A stretch of DNA of 6,039 bases from assembly GCA_027886795.1 (NCBI GenBank), contig JAPCJU010000080.1:1-6039 (forward strand), written 5' to 3'. Positions within the stretch are counted from its first letter, which is position 1; every line of letters starts with the position of its first letter. This DNA is from Nitrososphaerota archaeon. GTDB taxonomy: Archaea; Thermoproteota; Nitrososphaeria; Nitrososphaerales; CADDZS01. Below, in pieces: positions 1 to 5,480 of this stretch. The translations under genes were made by a program, and so were the position numbers. Under the pieces are notes generated by a model. It ran no database searches. It was not told where the DNA came from and was given only the letters and a program-made list of their open reading frames with translations.

Positions 1-198
1 ATGACAGAGACTGACATCAAGAGAGCGCAGGAGCTGAAAAAAGATCCTAGGTATCACGGAGGAGTCTGGCAACGTGAGCTTGACATCTTTTTGAAGGTGA
101 AGCGCAAGAGCGAGCTTGAAGCTTTCTCAAAGTTCGGTTTAACGTTCATCGTGGATACCTACCTCAAGGAAAAAATGGAAGAAGCAAAATCCATCTAA
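1..198 (+). CDS. Unrecognised small charged protein (65 aa), start possibly upstream of window
   Basis: I do not recognise this protein. The frame opens with ATG at the first base of the window and closes with TAA at 196-198. Because nothing upstream is visible, the ATG could be an internal methionine of a longer gene. The product is rich in Lys, Glu and Arg, has no membrane segment and no Cys, and looks mostly helical. A central stretch around residues 23-47 (WQRELDIFLKVKRKSELEAF) alternates charged and hydrophobic residues, as in an amphipathic helix. It lies on the same strand as the membrane protein and S26e genes, 92 bases upstream of the former. Its codon use looks like the neighbours', which supports a real gene. 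No function can be assigned. Confidence 0.55.
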   Translation: MTETDIKRAQELKKDPRYHGGVWQRELDIFLKVKRKSELEAFSKFGLTFIVDTYLKEKMEEAKSI

Positions 199-290
199 GT
201 AATTCGTGTCTCCTCCATAAAATCAAGAAAACGTTATTATCCCTATTTTGCAGATCGGACATCTAAGTCGATTTCTGGACTGGAAAATCA

Positions 291-494
291 ATGTCGAAGG
301 CTCTCGGAAACTCCCAACAAAGAATCAGCGCGCTTCTGAGGGTAATTGCCATGATATGCATCATCCTTGGAGGTGTATTTGCTTACTACATTTCCCAGAC
401 CAGTCTAATTCCACAACTCGTTCCGATCTTTTATTTTATGGCGGCTCTGATGATTTTTGTCGGGGCTGTTGTCATGATTTCCCGCTTTGACTAA
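291..494 (+). CDS. Small membrane protein with two predicted transmembrane helices (67 aa)
   Basis: This is an unrecognised small integral membrane protein. From ATG at 291 the product has a short basic N-terminus, then a hydrophobic segment at about residues 16-35 (core RVIAMICIILGGVFAYYI). A short polar turn (SQTSLIPQ) follows, then a second hydrophobic segment at about residues 43-63, ending in a short RFD tail. The hairpin of two helices with a positive N-terminus suggests both ends face the cytoplasm. An overlapping frame beginning near 248 gives a Cys/His-rich product of low plausibility and is taken as a shadow. No strong Shine-Dalgarno is seen before the ATG (only a weak TGGA at about 280). 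A short T-run downstream (527-531) could end its transcript. It could be an accessory subunit of a membrane complex, but nothing here shows which. Confidence 0.6.
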   Translation: MSKALGNSQQRISALLRVIAMICIILGGVFAYYISQTSLIPQLVPIFYFMAALMIFVGAVVMISRFD

Positions 495-599
495 AGCAAC
501 TGCCAATTCTGGATCAGATCAAACTCTTTTTGCTTCTGTCCCAGATTTTCTAAAGTTAACATCTCTTTGGAAAAGAAAAATCATAATCGGACTCCAAAG

Positions 600-606
600 T
601 TTAAAG
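600..606 (+). promoter_or_regulatory. Box A (TATA-like) element of the S26e gene
   Basis: TTTAAAG lies about 31 bases before the ATG at 634. In archaea, transcription usually begins some 22-27 bases after the centre of box A, which would put the start near 626-630. The S26e mRNA would then be leaderless or nearly so, which fits the lack of a Shine-Dalgarno sequence. A purine-rich stretch (GGAAAAGAAAAA, 569-580) lies too far upstream (20-30 bases) to be a classic BRE. The assignment rests on sequence and spacing alone. Confidence 0.4.
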
Positions 607-626
607 CCTAGCAAAAGCAACTAGGC
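606..626. repeat. Perfect 6-bp inverted repeat at the S26e transcription/translation start
   Basis: GCCTAG at 606-611 is matched by its exact reverse complement CTAGGC at 621-626, across a 9-base A-rich spacer. The dyad begins at the end of the likely box A and stops 7 bases before the ATG at 634. It could be an operator bound by a dimeric repressor. It could instead be an mRNA hairpin if transcription starts further upstream than box A predicts. A chance match cannot be excluded at this arm length. Confidence 0.4.
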
Positions 627-633
627 CTTGAGC

Positions 634-912
634 ATGACAAAGAAGAGGAAGAGCAGGGGAAGGTCCAAAGGCGGCAAGGGAAGCTCAGGCATGGTCCAAT
701 GCAGCAATTGCGGTAGACAAACTCCCATCGACAAGGCGAAGAAAATGACCTCCCGGGTGAGCTTGGTTGAACCAACCCTCGCTAGGGAGTTGCGAGCTGC
801 GGGCGCTTATATCGCCTCTCCAACGACGATCAAATATTACTGCGTATCCTGCGCGGTACATTATGGTCTAGTCAAAGTCAGAGCGAAAGCTGAACGGCGT
901 CAAACTTTCTAG
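634..912 (+). CDS. rps26e: Small-subunit ribosomal protein eS26 (S26e)
   Basis: This is a component of the 30S ribosomal subunit, belonging to the S26e family of eukaryotes and TACK archaea; in eukaryotic ribosomes the protein sits near the mRNA exit channel. The 92-residue product has the family layout: a basic Lys/Arg/Gly-rich N-terminus (KKRKSRGRSKGGKG), a CxxC knuckle (Cys23, Cys26), the conserved stretch LARELRAAGAYIASPT, then a second CxxC (Cys70, Cys73). The two pairs form the expected zinc site. The protein ends in a basic tail. I chose ATG at 634 rather than the in-frame TTG at 628 because family members begin with a short Met-x-x-Lys-Arg and because the predicted transcription start falls at about 626-630. 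It sits alone between a membrane protein gene and a convergent lipid gene, not in a ribosomal cluster. Confidence 0.95.
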   Translation: MTKKRKSRGRSKGGKGSSGMVQCSNCGRQTPIDKAKKMTSRVSLVEPTLARELRAAGAYIASPTTIKYYCVSCAVHYGLVKVRAKAERRQTF

Positions 913-1071
913 ATCTTGAAAGAATCAGATCCTAAAATTCGTCCCGATGCAGAGAAACCTTTCGAGGACGGCATTTAACTTGTTTACGTTCCTGCTGATC
1001 TCGAAATCCCTCTAAGAAATCAAGTTACTTGTTTTCCAGTCTCTTTCTTGATCTGCGCGAATAATTTCTTC

Positions 1072-1647
1072 TCATAGGTTCTTGAGTTTTCTCATGATAG
1101 CATAGTATCTTTGCAAGAAAGTGATGAACGCGATCACGAAAACTATCAGGACCCCAACCCAAATTATCCCGATAAAAGAGAACACGATTAGTACAATGAG
1201 TCTTTCAGCCCGCTCGCCGATTCCGATTCCTGAAAGAGAAACCCCCAAAGAATCTCCTTTCGCCCTTTCGTAGCTCACTAATAGCGAAAAGCTCAGGGCG
1301 AGCAACACCAATATCGGATTAGTGTAACTGGCGTAAATTATTCCAGCATAAATCGCGACTTCAGCCAGTCGATCAAGAGTAGAATCTGTGAAAGCACCTG
1401 ATTTCGAAATTTTGTTTGTTACTCGCGCCACAGCACCGTCAACAATGTCAAAAATTCCGGAGACCAAAATAGCAGTCGCGGCCAGGTATGGTTTTGCGGG
1501 AATCCACGCATACAAGATTCCTGCAAGCAGCGCAAAAACAAATCCAAAATACGTCCAAAAGTTCGGTGAAAGTCCGGTTCCACCAAGAGTCTTGCCGATA
1601 GAGTCAACAATCGGCCCAACTTGATTTCGGATCCGGTTTAGTACCAA
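1072..1647 (-). CDS. CDP-alcohol phosphatidyltransferase, probably archaetidylinositol phosphate synthase
   Basis: This is an integral membrane enzyme of polar lipid synthesis. The family transfers an alcohol phosphate onto a CDP-activated lipid; in archaea the likely reaction is CDP-archaeol plus L-myo-inositol 1-phosphate giving archaetidylinositol phosphate and CMP. The full catalytic signature is present: DxxDGxxAR (Asp67, Asp70, Gly71, Ala74, Arg75), then eight residues to Gly84, then DxxxD (Asp88, Asp92). Around it are about six hydrophobic segments (roughly 31-48, 53-68, 96-110, 111-125, 140-158, 160-179). The length of 191 residues suits the archaeal inositol-phosphate branch. The substrate call is family-level; glycerol- or serine-type relatives are less likely. 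The start is TTG at 1647: an in-frame stop lies 15 codons upstream, no ATG intervenes, and GAAAGGA precedes it by 9 bases. It converges on S26e and diverges from the zinc protein gene. Confidence 0.85.
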   Translation of the reverse strand: MVLNRIRNQVGPIVDSIGKTLGGTGLSPNFWTYFGFVFALLAGILYAWIPAKPYLAATAILVSGIFDIVDGAVARVTNKISKSGAFTDSTLDRLAEVAIYAGIIYASYTNPILVLLALSFSLLVSYERAKGDSLGVSLSGIGIGERAERLIVLIVFSFIGIIWVGVLIVFVIAFITFLQRYYAIMRKLKNL

Positions 1648-1656
1648 TAGAGTTGA

Positions 1657-1663
1657 TCCTTTC
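1657..1663 (-). promoter_or_regulatory. Shine-Dalgarno GAAAGGA that fixes the TTG start of the lipid synthase
   Basis: On the minus strand GAAAGGA lies 9 bases before TTG at 1647. It supports the non-ATG start. The predicted leader, measured from the TATA box near 1690, would be about 17 nt and would just contain this site. Confidence 0.55.
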
Positions 1664-1681
1664 TGGATGTGTTCTCCATTG

Positions 1682-1695
1682 CTATACTTTTATAG
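1682..1695. promoter_or_regulatory. Symmetrical divergent TATA element (lipid synthase / zinc protein)
   Basis: CTATA at 1682-1686 and TATAG at 1691-1695 are inverted repeats around CTTT. On the minus strand this reads CTATAAAAGTATAG, an excellent box A about 43 bases before the TTG of the lipid synthase. On the plus strand it reads CTTTTATAG, an acceptable box A about 70 bases before the TTG at 1762. Both divergent genes could therefore be served by one element. The minus-strand reading is the stronger; the plus-strand role is inferred and would give a leader of about 42 nt. Confidence 0.5.
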
Positions 1696-1761
1696 AGTGC
1701 TCGCATAACGTTCTTTTTGCTTAGCTAGACGGTTAGGAGTTTGAGGGCCGGTAAGTAATTT

Positions 1762-1968
1762 TTGGGCAAGATCGGAAAAGGAGTAAACTGCTCGGTAACT
1801 GGTTGCAAGAACGCGGCTGAGAGATCAATTAGTCGCGACAAGGTTGGCGCGAGTGGACTAAGCCTTTCTGGCGATGATAGACGCGTCTATCTTTGCCACG
1901 AACACTACAAAGTCTGGAAGAAAGCCACGAAGAAAGATCGCGACTTGGACAGGGTTCGTTTCAAATAA
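1762..1968 (+). CDS. Small Cys/His putative zinc-binding protein (68 aa), function unknown
   Basis: I cannot name this protein. It carries a CxxxxC pair near the N-terminus (Cys10, Cys15) and a CxxH pair (Cys45, His48; His46 is also available), spaced like the four ligands of a small zinc ribbon or treble clef. Between them lies a basic, Gly/Ser-rich stretch with SRDKVGASGLSLSG. The C-terminal third is strongly basic (KVWKKATKKDRDLDRVRFK), which suggests nucleic-acid or ribosome contact. The start must be non-ATG: TTG at 1762 is the only in-frame candidate between the stop at 1756-1758 and the first Cys. It has no good Shine-Dalgarno at normal spacing. The gene ends 42 bases before thrS on the same strand and may be cotranscribed with it. 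I have a general memory of similar short proteins in Thaumarchaeota, not verified. Confidence 0.7.
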   Translation: MGKIGKGVNCSVTGCKNAAERSISRDKVGASGLSLSGDDRRVYLCHEHYKVWKKATKKDRDLDRVRFK

Positions 1969-2003
1969 ATCCTGTTTTTGAATTTCCTGTTACAGCGATA
2001 ATC

Positions 2004-2009
2004 GGGGAG
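2004..2009 (+). promoter_or_regulatory. GGGGAG, Shine-Dalgarno-like site relevant to the thrS start
   Basis: GGGGAG sits only 1 base before TTG at 2011 and 13 bases before the in-frame TTG at 2023. One gap is too short and the other rather long for a classic site. It slightly favours the downstream TTG, because a site touching the start codon should not work. Confidence 0.3.
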
Positions 2010-2010
2010 T

Positions 2011-3918
2011 TTGTTTGACAATTTGAGAATTCTCCAATTACATTGCGACGAAGTCGAATACAAGCCTACAAAAAAGGAAATTCCTAGCGCTGAGGATGCC
2101 ACGACCGAAGCTCGAATAATTCGCGATTGCGTTCTTCTGTTGATAAGCGTAGAAGAAGGTGACGACGAAAGCGTGGTTGCGCAGGTGATTCTGGAGATGG
2201 AGAAGGCCCAGGCACAACTGAAATGCGATTCGTTTGTCGTCTACCCGTACGCGCACTTGAGCTCAGAACTTGCCGCTCCGCAAGATGCTAAAGAGATTCT
2301 CCAAAAGATCGAGATGGGCGCCTCTAAACTCGGGTTGTCAATTCATCACGTGCCCTTCGGATGGAACAAGGCTCTTTCGATGAAGGTCAAAGGGCATCCA
2401 CTGGCAGAGCAATCAAAAGTGCTTCGCCCAAAATCTGACTATACACTCGAGGTCCCTAAGAAGGAAAAGGAGACCGAGATCGTATCGGCTGCTCTAAAAG
2501 CTGAGGACAATCTGAGATCACAGTGGTTCATAATAGATCTAGAAGGAAATCTTACTCCTGTTTCTGAATTCAACTTCTCCAAATGGAAGTCTCTTGAAAA
2601 ATTGAAAAATTACGAAACTGCGAAGGTTAGGGCGGCACAGCAGGTTCCTCCCCACGTCAACCTCATGAAAAAGCTGGGGCTTGTTGATTATGAGCCTGCC
2701 TCCGATCCTGGAAATATGCGTTTTTATCCGAAGGGCAGAATGATAAAGTCCTTACTGGAGAGGTACGTCACTCAGAGAGTCCACGAGTACGGAGGCGTGG
2801 AAGTAGAGACTCCGATAATGTACGACCTTGAACATCCCGCCTTGGCGAGTTACCTCAACCGCTTTCCTGCCCGGCAGTACTTGGTAAAGTCTGACGAGAA
2901 GGAATACTTTTTGCGATTTTCGGCTTGCTTCGGTCAGTTTTTGATGGCGAAAGACCTTCAACTTACGTACAAGCATCTACCATTGAAGCTCTACGAACTG
3001 ACTCGATATTCCTTCAGAAGGGAAAAGAGCGGGGAGCTGGTTGGGTTGAGGCGGCTCCGCGCGTTCACGATGCCCGACTGCCATGCAATCGTTCGTGATA
3101 TGGAGCAGGCGAAGGAAGAATTCCCAAAGAGGTTCGAGCTCTCTCAAAGCGTTCTAAAGGAGATTGGTTTTAGCGACACTGATTACGAGCTAGCTATCCG
3201 GTTCACTGAGGATTTCTACAAAGATCACAAGAAGTTTATCGCTTCAATCATAAAACTGCATGGGAGACCGGCACTTGTTGAGATGTGGAAGGAGCGTTTC
3301 TTCTATTTCGTGTTGAAGTGGGAGTTCAACTTCATCGATAATCTTGACAAAGCCTCCGCCTTGTCAACAGATCAGATCGATATCGAGAATGCGGAGCGTT
3401 ATGGGATAACTTACGTGGATGAATCCGGGAAAAAGCAGACACCCTTGATTTTGCATAATTCCCCGTCGGGCGCGATTGAGAGGGACATTTTTGGTCTTCT
3501 TGAGAAGGCGGGAAAACTCCAATCGGAGGGAAAGATAGCGTCATTGCCAGTGTGGCTCTCGCCAACTCACATCAGACTCGTTCCCGTCTCCCAGAAATTC
3601 TTGGATACCTGCAAAGTAATTTCGGAGGACTTTGAGGTTAGCAGAATCCGCGTCGACGTTGATGACCGAGAGGAGAGCGTTGGGAAAAGAATCCGAGACG
3701 CCGAGAAGGAATGGGTTCCGTACATAATTGTAATCGGGGAAAAGGAGCAGAATGATCCTTCCAAACTCACTGTTAGGGCAAGAGGCAAGGGAGAGATTCA
3801 ATCAACCGCAGAGGAATTGAAGCGTGAAATTTCCAGCGAAAGTAGTGGCCGTCCATTTCTCCCACTTCCCCTTCCGAAGATGGTTTCAAAGCGGCCCTCA
3901 TTCGAGATGAGCTCCTGA
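2011..3918 (+). CDS. thrS: Threonyl-tRNA synthetase, archaeal type with N-terminal editing domain
   Basis: This cytoplasmic class II synthetase charges tRNA-Thr with threonine. The 635-residue product has all family parts. Residues 1 to about 145 form the archaeal editing domain, related to D-aminoacyl-tRNA deacylase and used to remove mischarged serine; conserved YPYAHLS (His82), Lys120 and GHPLAE (Glu133) are present. The catalytic core has motif 1 (YGGVEVETP, Pro268), motif 2 (FRRE at 335-338) and motif 3 (GAIER, Arg491). Cys306, His358 and His482 match the zinc site that recognises threonine. The anticodon-binding domain runs from about residue 512 and ends in the typical LPLPKMVSKRP. No part is missing, so this is a complete, editing-competent enzyme, unlike the split or truncated ThrRS of some Crenarchaeota. 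The TTG start at 2011 is uncertain; TTG at 2023 would give the usual Met-Arg-Ile-Leu N-terminus. Confidence 0.97.
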   Translation: MFDNLRILQLHCDEVEYKPTKKEIPSAEDATTEARIIRDCVLLLISVEEGDDESVVAQVILEMEKAQAQLKCDSFVVYPYAHLSSELAAPQDAKEILQKIEMGASKLGLSIHHVPFGWNKALSMKVKGHPLAEQSKVLRPKSDYTLEVPKKEKETEIVSAALKAEDNLRSQWFIIDLEGNLTPVSEFNFSKWKSLEKLKNYETAKVRAAQQVPPHVNLMKKLGLVDYEPASDPGNMRFYPKGRMIKSLLERYVTQRVHEYGGVEVETPIMYDLEHPALASYLNRFPARQYLVKSDEKEYFLRFSACFGQFLMAKDLQLTYKHLPLKLYELTRYSFRREKSGELVGLRRLRAFTMPDCHAIVRDMEQAKEEFPKRFELSQSVLKEIGFSDTDYELAIRFTEDFYKDHKKFIASIIKLHGRPALVEMWKERFFYFVLKWEFNFIDNLDKASALSTDQIDIENAERYGITYVDESGKKQTPLILHNSPSGAIERDIFGLLEKAGKLQSEGKIASLPVWLSPTHIRLVPVSQKFLDTCKVISEDFEVSRIRVDVDDREESVGKRIRDAEKEWVPYIIVIGEKEQNDPSKLTVRARGKGEIQSTAEELKREISSESSGRPFLPLPLPKMVSKRPSFEMSS

Positions 3919-3996
3919 AAAAATCTTCTAGATACAACTTTCTCGACAGGCTAATACTGAGGACAATTCGGTGATTTAGGACGGTTTGGGCGAGAA

Positions 3997-4935
3997 ATGG
4001 AAACTAAAGATGAAAAATCATTCTCGATTCTCGTTGCTGGTCACATTGTCGTTGACGAGATAATCGATACTCCTGATCAGACATCGCCGAGGCGAGCTCT
4101 CGGCGGAGCACCTTCATATTCCTCGATTGCCCTTTCAAGTCTCGGCTACAATCCCGAAATAGTTACCCGCGTCGGGTCCGATTTTCCCGATGATTATGCC
4201 AGCTTTCTTAAGAAGAAATCAGGAATGGAAGTCGGTAAATGGCTTGCAAGCGGGTTTAAGACCACTAGGTATCGAATCGATCGAACTGGAGAGCATCGAA
4301 GGATGTGGCTCCTTGCCAAGTGCAAGGACCTTACGTATGATGATTTTAGACCTTTCATAAGTGACTCGTCGAGCGCAAAAGCCCTAGTGATCAATCCTGT
4401 AGCGGGGGAGATTTCTCTTTCGCTGTTAGAAAGAGTGTCGAAAGAATTTGATCACGTTTTCATTGATTCACAGGGCTTCGTCAGGAAGTTCGATAAGAAC
4501 ACAGGTGAGCTAGGTATGAGATCAGGACTGGATATTTCCGCTCTCGCCGGAGTTGATGTTTTGAAAACAGACTTGGAAGAATTATCCGCGTGGGTTGGCA
4601 CTTCGAACAAGGAATCAGCCATACGGCAGCTTTCGAGGTTTGTGAGCACTTTGCTCTTGACCTCCGGCCCCGGGGCGGTCGAGGTCTACGAACAAGGAAC
4701 TCAGAAACTTAGGGCAATTCCATTTATGGTGGATGTGTCCGACACGACAGGAGCGGGAGACATTATGATGTCGACTTTTGCTGCACGCTACATGGAATCA
4801 GGCAATTTGGAGGAGGCCTTGAAGTTTGCCGTAACTTGCAGTACTTTGGCAATCAAAAACTATGGAATTGAAAAAGCAATTCTGTCCAAACTCCAGGTTG
4901 AGACAGAAATGAAACGGGTCGAAATTAGAAAATAA
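3997..4935 (+). CDS. PfkB (ribokinase-like) family sugar kinase, possibly myo-inositol kinase
   Basis: This is a cytoplasmic ATP-dependent kinase of the ribokinase/PfkB family, 312 residues, the usual length. Signs are the N-terminal strand ILVAGHIVVDEI; the sugar-binding glycine motif LGGAPSYSS (35-43) followed by ALSSLG; and the C-terminal signature DTTGAGD (249-255), whose GAGD forms the anion hole with Asp255 as catalytic base. The substrate cannot be read from the motifs alone. A segment at 157-170 (DSQGFVRKFDKNTG) matches a DxQxxxRxFDxxxG pattern that I recall from plant and related myo-inositol kinases, so inositol is a candidate; a nucleoside or another sugar is possible. ATG at 3997 follows 78 non-coding bases after thrS, with only a weak GGGCGAG before it. 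The gene ends exactly where the convergent PDCD5-like gene ends. Confidence 0.88.
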   Translation: METKDEKSFSILVAGHIVVDEIIDTPDQTSPRRALGGAPSYSSIALSSLGYNPEIVTRVGSDFPDDYASFLKKKSGMEVGKWLASGFKTTRYRIDRTGEHRRMWLLAKCKDLTYDDFRPFISDSSSAKALVINPVAGEISLSLLERVSKEFDHVFIDSQGFVRKFDKNTGELGMRSGLDISALAGVDVLKTDLEELSAWVGTSNKESAIRQLSRFVSTLLLTSGPGAVEVYEQGTQKLRAIPFMVDVSDTTGAGDIMMSTFAARYMESGNLEEALKFAVTCSTLAIKNYGIEKAILSKLQVETEMKRVEIRK

Positions 4936-5385
4936 TTACTCTTTCTTCAACTTGTCCGCAAGGCTCACAAACTTGCCGTGATCTTCGACTGAGATCGTAG
5001 TACTCACGCTGACCCGCATACCAATAGATCTCAGAAATTGAAGCAGTTCGCCCCCGGTGATAGATGTAACCTTGCCCTGCTTGATAAGGGCAGAGAGCCT
5101 GGGGATCAGTATCGCCATTTCTTTGGGGTAAGATCTTTCTGCAACGGACAAGACTTCATCACCGCGATCTGTCAAGGCCCTCAACAGAATATCCCTGTCT
5201 GAAGGCCGATTTTTCTCCCTCTGGATTCTTTGTTCTTCCAGGTTCTTTCTAGCTAGGTTGATGTTGGCGCGCTTTCGTAGTTCGACCATTCGCCTCGCGT
5301 TCAGCATTTTCATGTCTACGTCCTCCTGGGTTTCCGAAGGATTGGGAGTTGAGGAGCCTTCAGCTGCTCCGGAGGAATCAGACAT
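4936..5385 (-). CDS. PDCD5-like (TFAR19-related) double-stranded DNA-binding protein
   Basis: This is probably a divergent member of the archaeal PDCD5 family of small helical DNA-binding proteins. The 149-residue product has three parts. Residues 1-24 are an acidic, Ser/Pro/Glu-rich, disordered-looking tail. Residues 25-62 are a highly basic helix with RRMVELRKRAN, resembling the family's N-terminal helix. Residues about 64-122 resemble the triple-helix core: DILLRALTDRG, then a segment ending LSALIKQGKVTSITGGELLQ, which matches the family pattern of a hydrophobic helix, QGxV, then IT plus an acidic helix. It extends beyond the core with ISVEDHGKFVSLADKLKKE. Canonical members are nearer 110 residues and often lie beside S19e, so this may be a lineage-specific second copy. 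The ATG at 5385 has no clear Shine-Dalgarno. The match is by pattern only. Confidence 0.65.
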   Translation of the reverse strand: MSDSSGAAEGSSTPNPSETQEDVDMKMLNARRMVELRKRANINLARKNLEEQRIQREKNRPSDRDILLRALTDRGDEVLSVAERSYPKEMAILIPRLSALIKQGKVTSITGGELLQFLRSIGMRVSVSTTISVEDHGKFVSLADKLKKE

Positions 5386-5424
5386 GATCTTTTTCTCGTC
5401 CTAACATTCAATTTCTGAATCTTT

Positions 5425-5439
5425 CTTTAAGGTTTTATT
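5425..5439. promoter_or_regulatory. Divergent promoter core (PDCD5-like / SPOUT methyltransferase)
   Basis: The 95-base gap between the two divergent genes holds one AT-rich core: CTTTAAGG (5425-5432) followed by TTTTATT (5433-5439). On the minus strand CCTTAAAG lies about 43 bases before the ATG at 5385, giving a predicted leader near 17 nt. On the plus strand either element lies 45-53 bases before ATG 5481, giving a leader of about 20-27 nt that includes the Shine-Dalgarno. Which element serves which direction cannot be settled by eye. Confidence 0.4.
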
Positions 5440-5463
5440 GCGAGGCAATTACAGCAGAGTCAG

Positions 5464-5470
5464 AAAGGAG
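5464..5470 (+). promoter_or_regulatory. Shine-Dalgarno AAAGGAG of the SPOUT methyltransferase gene
   Basis: AAAGGAG lies 10 bases before ATG at 5481. It is the clearest ribosome binding site in the window and supports translation of this edge-truncated gene from a leadered mRNA. Confidence 0.6.
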
Positions 5471-5480
5471 AATTCAAACA

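Noticed and set aside
248..490. Open frame overlapping the small membrane protein in another frame
   Set aside because: It gives an odd Cys/His/Trp-rich product from a TTG start, while the overlapping frame has ATG and two clear membrane helices.
524..537. CTCTTTTTGCTT after the membrane protein gene, considered as an archaeal T-run terminator
   Set aside because: Five consecutive T residues are common by chance in this composition; there is no other supporting signal.
511..933. Recurring ATCAGATC words after the membrane protein gene (513-520) and after S26e (923-929)
   Set aside because: The shared word is only 7-8 bases, similar words occur inside thrS, and no longer repeat surrounds them.
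910..978. In-frame open stretch of 21 codons directly after the TAG stop of S26e, ending at TAA 976-978
   Set aside because: It could suggest stop-codon readthrough or a lost C-terminal extension, but S26e is already complete at a normal length, and a 21-codon open frame is easily expected by chance.
1021..1052. CAAGTTACTTG palindrome followed by TTTT and a T-rich stretch between the convergent S26e and lipid synthase genes, considered as a terminator
   Set aside because: The 1-base loop cannot form an RNA hairpin. T-rich stretches do end archaeal transcripts, but this one is interrupted and too weak to call.
913..1071. Possible tRNA or other RNA gene in the longest intergenic gap
   Set aside because: No cloverleaf, no GTTCGA-type T-loop and no extended stem could be found here or in the other gaps.
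3332..3801. Several long minus-strand open frames inside thrS
   Set aside because: They overlap conserved thrS coding sequence, have implausible compositions and no promoter or ribosome binding site; they are shadows of a strongly supported gene.
3903..3960. GAGATGA ... CTGA ... CTGA arrangement at the end of thrS, considered as a C/D box guide RNA
   Set aside because: The C box has a mismatch, the first CTGA is only 4-5 bases from it, and no good closing stem is seen.
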